Assembly: GCA_022563625.1 (NCBI GenBank)
Contig: JADFNA010000004.1
Location: forward strand, 1 to 16,813
DNA length: 16,813 nucleotides
DNA from: Candidatus Zixiibacteriota bacterium
Lineage (GTDB): Bacteria; Zixibacteria; MSB-5A5; GN15; JACZUZ01
Direction of reading: 5' to 3'
The notes under the pieces are model-generated. The model saw only the letters and a list, made by a program, of their open reading frames with translations. It had not been told where the DNA came from and searched no databases. Position 1 is the stretch's first letter. Each line of letters starts with the position of its first letter. The position numbers were made by a program, and so were the translations under genes. Below are positions 14,372-16,813 of this stretch, piece after piece.

Positions 14372-16567
14372 TTAAACGCCATACAGCGGGCCATATTTCC
14401 TGCGCAGATGATTCATGATCGGGGCATGCGACAGCGGCTTGCCGGTGATAACCTGCACCAGTTTCTCGGCCGGGTAGCGCTGGCCCTGGCGATGCACCTT
14501 TTCATTCAGCCATTTTTTCAGGCCGCCAAACTCACCCGCGCGGAAACTGTCATACATGTCCGGCATTTCCTCAAGCGCCTGATCAAATATCTGCGAGGCA
14601 TACATATTCCCCAGCGCATAAGTGGGGAAATAGCCAAACAACCCCGCGGACCAATGCACATCCTGCAGACAACCGAGCGCAACATTATCCGGCGTGATGC
14701 CGAAGAAGTCCATGAACTTGGCGTTCCAGGCCTCCGGAAGGTCTGACGGTTTCAATTTCTCAGTAATCAGATCATGCTCCATCTCAAAACGCAGAATAAT
14801 ATGCAGATTGTAGGTCACTTCATCGGCCTCAACACGAATGAATGAGGGCTTGACATCATTCACCGCCCAATAAAAATCATCCATCGACACACCCTTGAGG
14901 GCTTCGGGGAATGCGGCCTGCGCTTTGGGGTAAAACTTCTCCCAGAACGGTTTACTGCGGCCCACCAGGTTTTCCCACATGCGCGATTGCGATTCATGGA
15001 TGCCAAGCGAAACGGCCTGTCCCATTGGCAGGCCGAACTGATCGCCATCCAGACCCTGTTCATAGATACCATGGCCCGCCTCGTGCATGGTCCCGAAAAA
15101 CGCATCCGGGAAATGGTTTGGATTATAGCGCGTCGTTATGCGCGTATCGCCGGGGGCGATACCGCTGCAGAAGGGGTGAGTGGTGATGTCGAGGCGGCCC
15201 GATTCGAAGTCAAAGCCGATCGTGGCGGCGACTGACTTGCTGAATTCTTCCTGCGCCGCAACAGGGAAGTTTCTCTCGATGATATCGCCTTTGGGCTGCT
15301 TGCCTGAATCTGTAATTGCCTTGAAAAACGGTACCAGCTCCTTGCGAAACTCAGAGAAGACCTTGCCAATCGAGGCAAACGTCGCGCCCGGTTCATAGTC
15401 GTCGATCAAGCAGTCATAGCGGTCGGTCTCATAGCCATAGGCTTCCGCCTGTCGGATTTTGAGGGCAATCACTTTTTCCAGATGGGGGAGGAACGCAGTG
15501 AAGTCCTTGTTTTGACGCGCCTCGACCCAGGCATGCTCCGCCTTGGAGGTGACGCGTGTAAGTTCCTCCACAAACTCTTTGGACAACTTCTTGCTCTTGT
15601 CATATTCGCGCTTGACCTCGCGAATATTGACGGCGTCTTTTGAGCCCTCGGACAGATCAGATTGTCCTAATTCGGCCAGCAAATCGCCGATTTCCGTGGT
15701 TGTCGAACGCTCATGCACCATCCCGGCCAAAAGCGCCAGTTGCTCTGAGCGAAATCCGGCCGCTTTTTTGGGCATGATTGTGCGTTCATCCCAGGCCAGC
15801 AGGGCCTCGCAGGCGCCCAGGGTTTGGTATTCACGAATTCGTTTGTTGAGTTTGTCCAGTGCGGCGCGATCGATGTAACTGATCAGAGATTGCGGGTCAT
15901 CCGCATCTTCGAGGATACCTGCTGCCGCGGTGACGAGAATCAGTTTTTCTGCATTGAGTTCGGCCGCGATTGCGGCGGCAACGGTATCGGCATTGATGTT
16001 CAATAGTGTTCCCGTTTCGTCGCAGGATACCGGGCTGACGACAGGCATGAACCCACTGTCGAGTTGACTGACAAGAACGTCGGCCTCGACGGAATCGATA
16101 TCTCCGACAAATCCGTAATCGATCGGGGCATCGCCTTCACGGTCGACCGGCGGTCGGCGGTGTGCACGAATCAAACCTGCATCAACGCCGCTGATGCCGA
16201 TTGCGGGTATCTGCAACTCGCGGCATGCGGCGAGTATTCGCGTGTTGATCTGACCGTTGAGCACCATCATTGCAACGTCGAGAGATGGTCCATCGGTGAC
16301 GCGACGTCCGTCGATGATGCTCGTGTCGATTCCAAGCGCGGTGGCGAGTTCGGTCGACTGCGGACCGCCGCCATGAACAAGCACAACGCGAATTCCGACT
16401 TGGTGCAGAATTCCTACTTGTTCCATTAACGCGTTAGTCTGCACCGGGTCGGCAAAAATTTCGCCGCCGGCCTTTAGCACAAAGACTTTTCTCTTGAACA
16501 GACGAATGTAAGGCGCCGCATGTTTCAGTGCGGATACAACGATTGCCCGATCTTGCTTCGAGGTCAT
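14372..16567 (-). CDS. In-frame fusion: truncated acetylglutamate kinase (ArgB) + complete M32 carboxypeptidase
   Basis: 731 residues. Residues 1-~236 are ArgB, which phosphorylates N-acetylglutamate in arginine synthesis: phosphate-binding Lys32 (VLKAGGE), VHGGGPQ 64-70, GRRVTD 87-92, NINADTVA ~190-197, LILVTAAAGILED 209-221. It stops after SLISYID: the GGM-x-x-K segment holding the second active-site Lys, and the last ~50-60 residues, are missing. From ~237 (LDKLNKRIREYQTLGACEAL) a full-length (~495-residue) M32 metallocarboxypeptidase follows: HPF 464, DTRITTRY 474-481, zinc motif HEAGH 495-499, third ligand Glu525 in HESQS, VEADEVTYNLHIILRFE ~579-595. M32 enzymes remove C-terminal residues from peptides. 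ATG overlaps the argF' stop (ATGA). Kinase activity is doubtful; peptidase looks intact. It could be a genuine fusion, a deletion or an assembly error. Confidence 0.88.
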   Translation of the reverse strand: MTSKQDRAIVVSALKHAAPYIRLFKRKVFVLKAGGEIFADPVQTNALMEQVGILHQVGIRVVLVHGGGPQSTELATALGIDTSIIDGRRVTDGPSLDVAMMVLNGQINTRILAACRELQIPAIGISGVDAGLIRAHRRPPVDREGDAPIDYGFVGDIDSVEADVLVSQLDSGFMPVVSPVSCDETGTLLNINADTVAAAIAAELNAEKLILVTAAAGILEDADDPQSLISYIDRAALDKLNKRIREYQTLGACEALLAWDERTIMPKKAAGFRSEQLALLAGMVHERSTTTEIGDLLAELGQSDLSEGSKDAVNIREVKREYDKSKKLSKEFVEELTRVTSKAEHAWVEARQNKDFTAFLPHLEKVIALKIRQAEAYGYETDRYDCLIDDYEPGATFASIGKVFSEFRKELVPFFKAITDSGKQPKGDIIERNFPVAAQEEFSKSVAATIGFDFESGRLDITTHPFCSGIAPGDTRITTRYNPNHFPDAFFGTMHEAGHGIYEQGLDGDQFGLPMGQAVSLGIHESQSRMWENLVGRSKPFWEKFYPKAQAAFPEALKGVSMDDFYWAVNDVKPSFIRVEADEVTYNLHIILRFEMEHDLITEKLKPSDLPEAWNAKFMDFFGITPDNVALGCLQDVHWSAGLFGYFPTYALGNMYASQIFDQALEEMPDMYDSFRAGEFGGLKKWLNEKVHRQGQRYPAEKLVQVITGKPLSHAPIMNHLRRKYGPLYGV

Positions 16568-16813
16568 GAACTCGCTCCGAGCATCTGGTGTAACACGGCC
16601 ATCTGCGCCAGCATGCGATTGCGTGCTTCATGAATGACTACGCTGCGTGGGCTGTCGAGCACCGAATCGCTCACGACTACGCCGCGACGCACCGGAAGGC
16701 AATGCATGAAGCGACAGTCGTCTCGCGCATTGTCGAACCACGGCACATCGACACACCAATGATCGAGTTCGTTCCTGCGGTAGAGATCACCATTCTTGTC
16801 GCCGTAATGCCGG
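16564..16813 (-). CDS. argF': N-acetyl- (or N-succinyl-) ornithine carbamoyltransferase, C-terminal part
   Basis: The frame enters from the right edge and encodes 82 residues ending at TGA (16566-16564). It contains DLYRRNELDHWCVD, then RFMHCLPVRRGVVVSDSVLD and SPRSVVIHEARNRMLAQMAV. HCLPVRR replaces the HCLPA of ordinary ornithine carbamoyltransferases and marks the branch acting on acetylated or succinylated ornithine, known from Bacteroidetes and Xanthomonas. It would carbamoylate N-acetylornithine (or the succinyl form) to the acylated citrulline in arginine synthesis. Its stop overlaps the start of the argB frame by 4 nt, a typical coupled operon. Which acyl form is used cannot be decided from this fragment; the N-terminal carbamoyl-phosphate site lies outside the window. 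Confidence 0.88.
   Translation of the reverse strand, partial: RHYGDKNGDLYRRNELDHWCVDVPWFDNARDDCRFMHCLPVRRGVVVSDSVLDSPRSVVIHEARNRMLAQMAVLHQMLGASS

Overview
This window most resembles DNA from an uncultivated Gram-negative bacterium of the FCB superphylum, possibly candidate phylum Zixibacteria or a relative. That assignment is inference from gene content. Large secreted proteins carry either a FlgD-like/type IX-type C-terminal sorting domain or a cysteine-containing dockerin. There are HAF and CSLREA/beta-helix architectures, NHL-propeller lipoproteins, and an arginine gene ending in the HCLPVRR motif of the N-acetyl/N-succinyl-ornithine carbamoyltransferase branch. The first ~430 bases look foreign: an amidase tail at about 62-75% GC (lines counted by eye), two perfect hairpins and a repeat-like sequence. 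They may be transferred DNA or a chimeric contig end.

Layout. Positions 2-145 are the end of an amidase gene, and 146-431 hold hairpins and repeats. From 459 to 4291 lie two adjacent paralogous genes on the + strand, built from 5 and 7 copies of an ~88-residue beta-rich repeat. The first lacks a signal peptide and looks cut at its 5' end; it ends in a sorting domain. The second is complete and ends in a dockerin. Converging on them is a 1504-residue secreted mosaic protein (8831-4317, - strand): HAF repeats, CSLREA segment, beta-helix, a metallopeptidase-like region whose zinc motif reads NQLGK, and a dockerin. A 346-base divergent intergenic region with a 12+12 inverted repeat separates it from two tandem six-bladed NHL lipoproteins (9178-11581, + strand).

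From about 11.6 to 14.0 kb the DNA is AT-richer (38-42% GC in lines counted, against ~60% in the peptidase gene). It holds a frameshifted remnant, two tandemly duplicated small lipoproteins, an unrecognised gene with a broken-looking 5' end, a nested palindromic element, and a 28-codon stub resembling a tyrosine-recombinase N-terminus. It ends next to a tRNA-Leu(CAA) gene, and the whole stretch reads as a decayed accessory island.

The last part (14372-16813, - strand) is an arginine-biosynthesis operon: the end of argF' overlapping by 4 nt (ATGA) an argB reading frame. That frame lacks its C-terminal quarter and runs directly, in frame, into a full-length M32 carboxypeptidase. This 731-residue ArgB-M32 fusion is the most unusual single gene here. 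It is either a new fusion enzyme, a recent deletion, or an assembly join.
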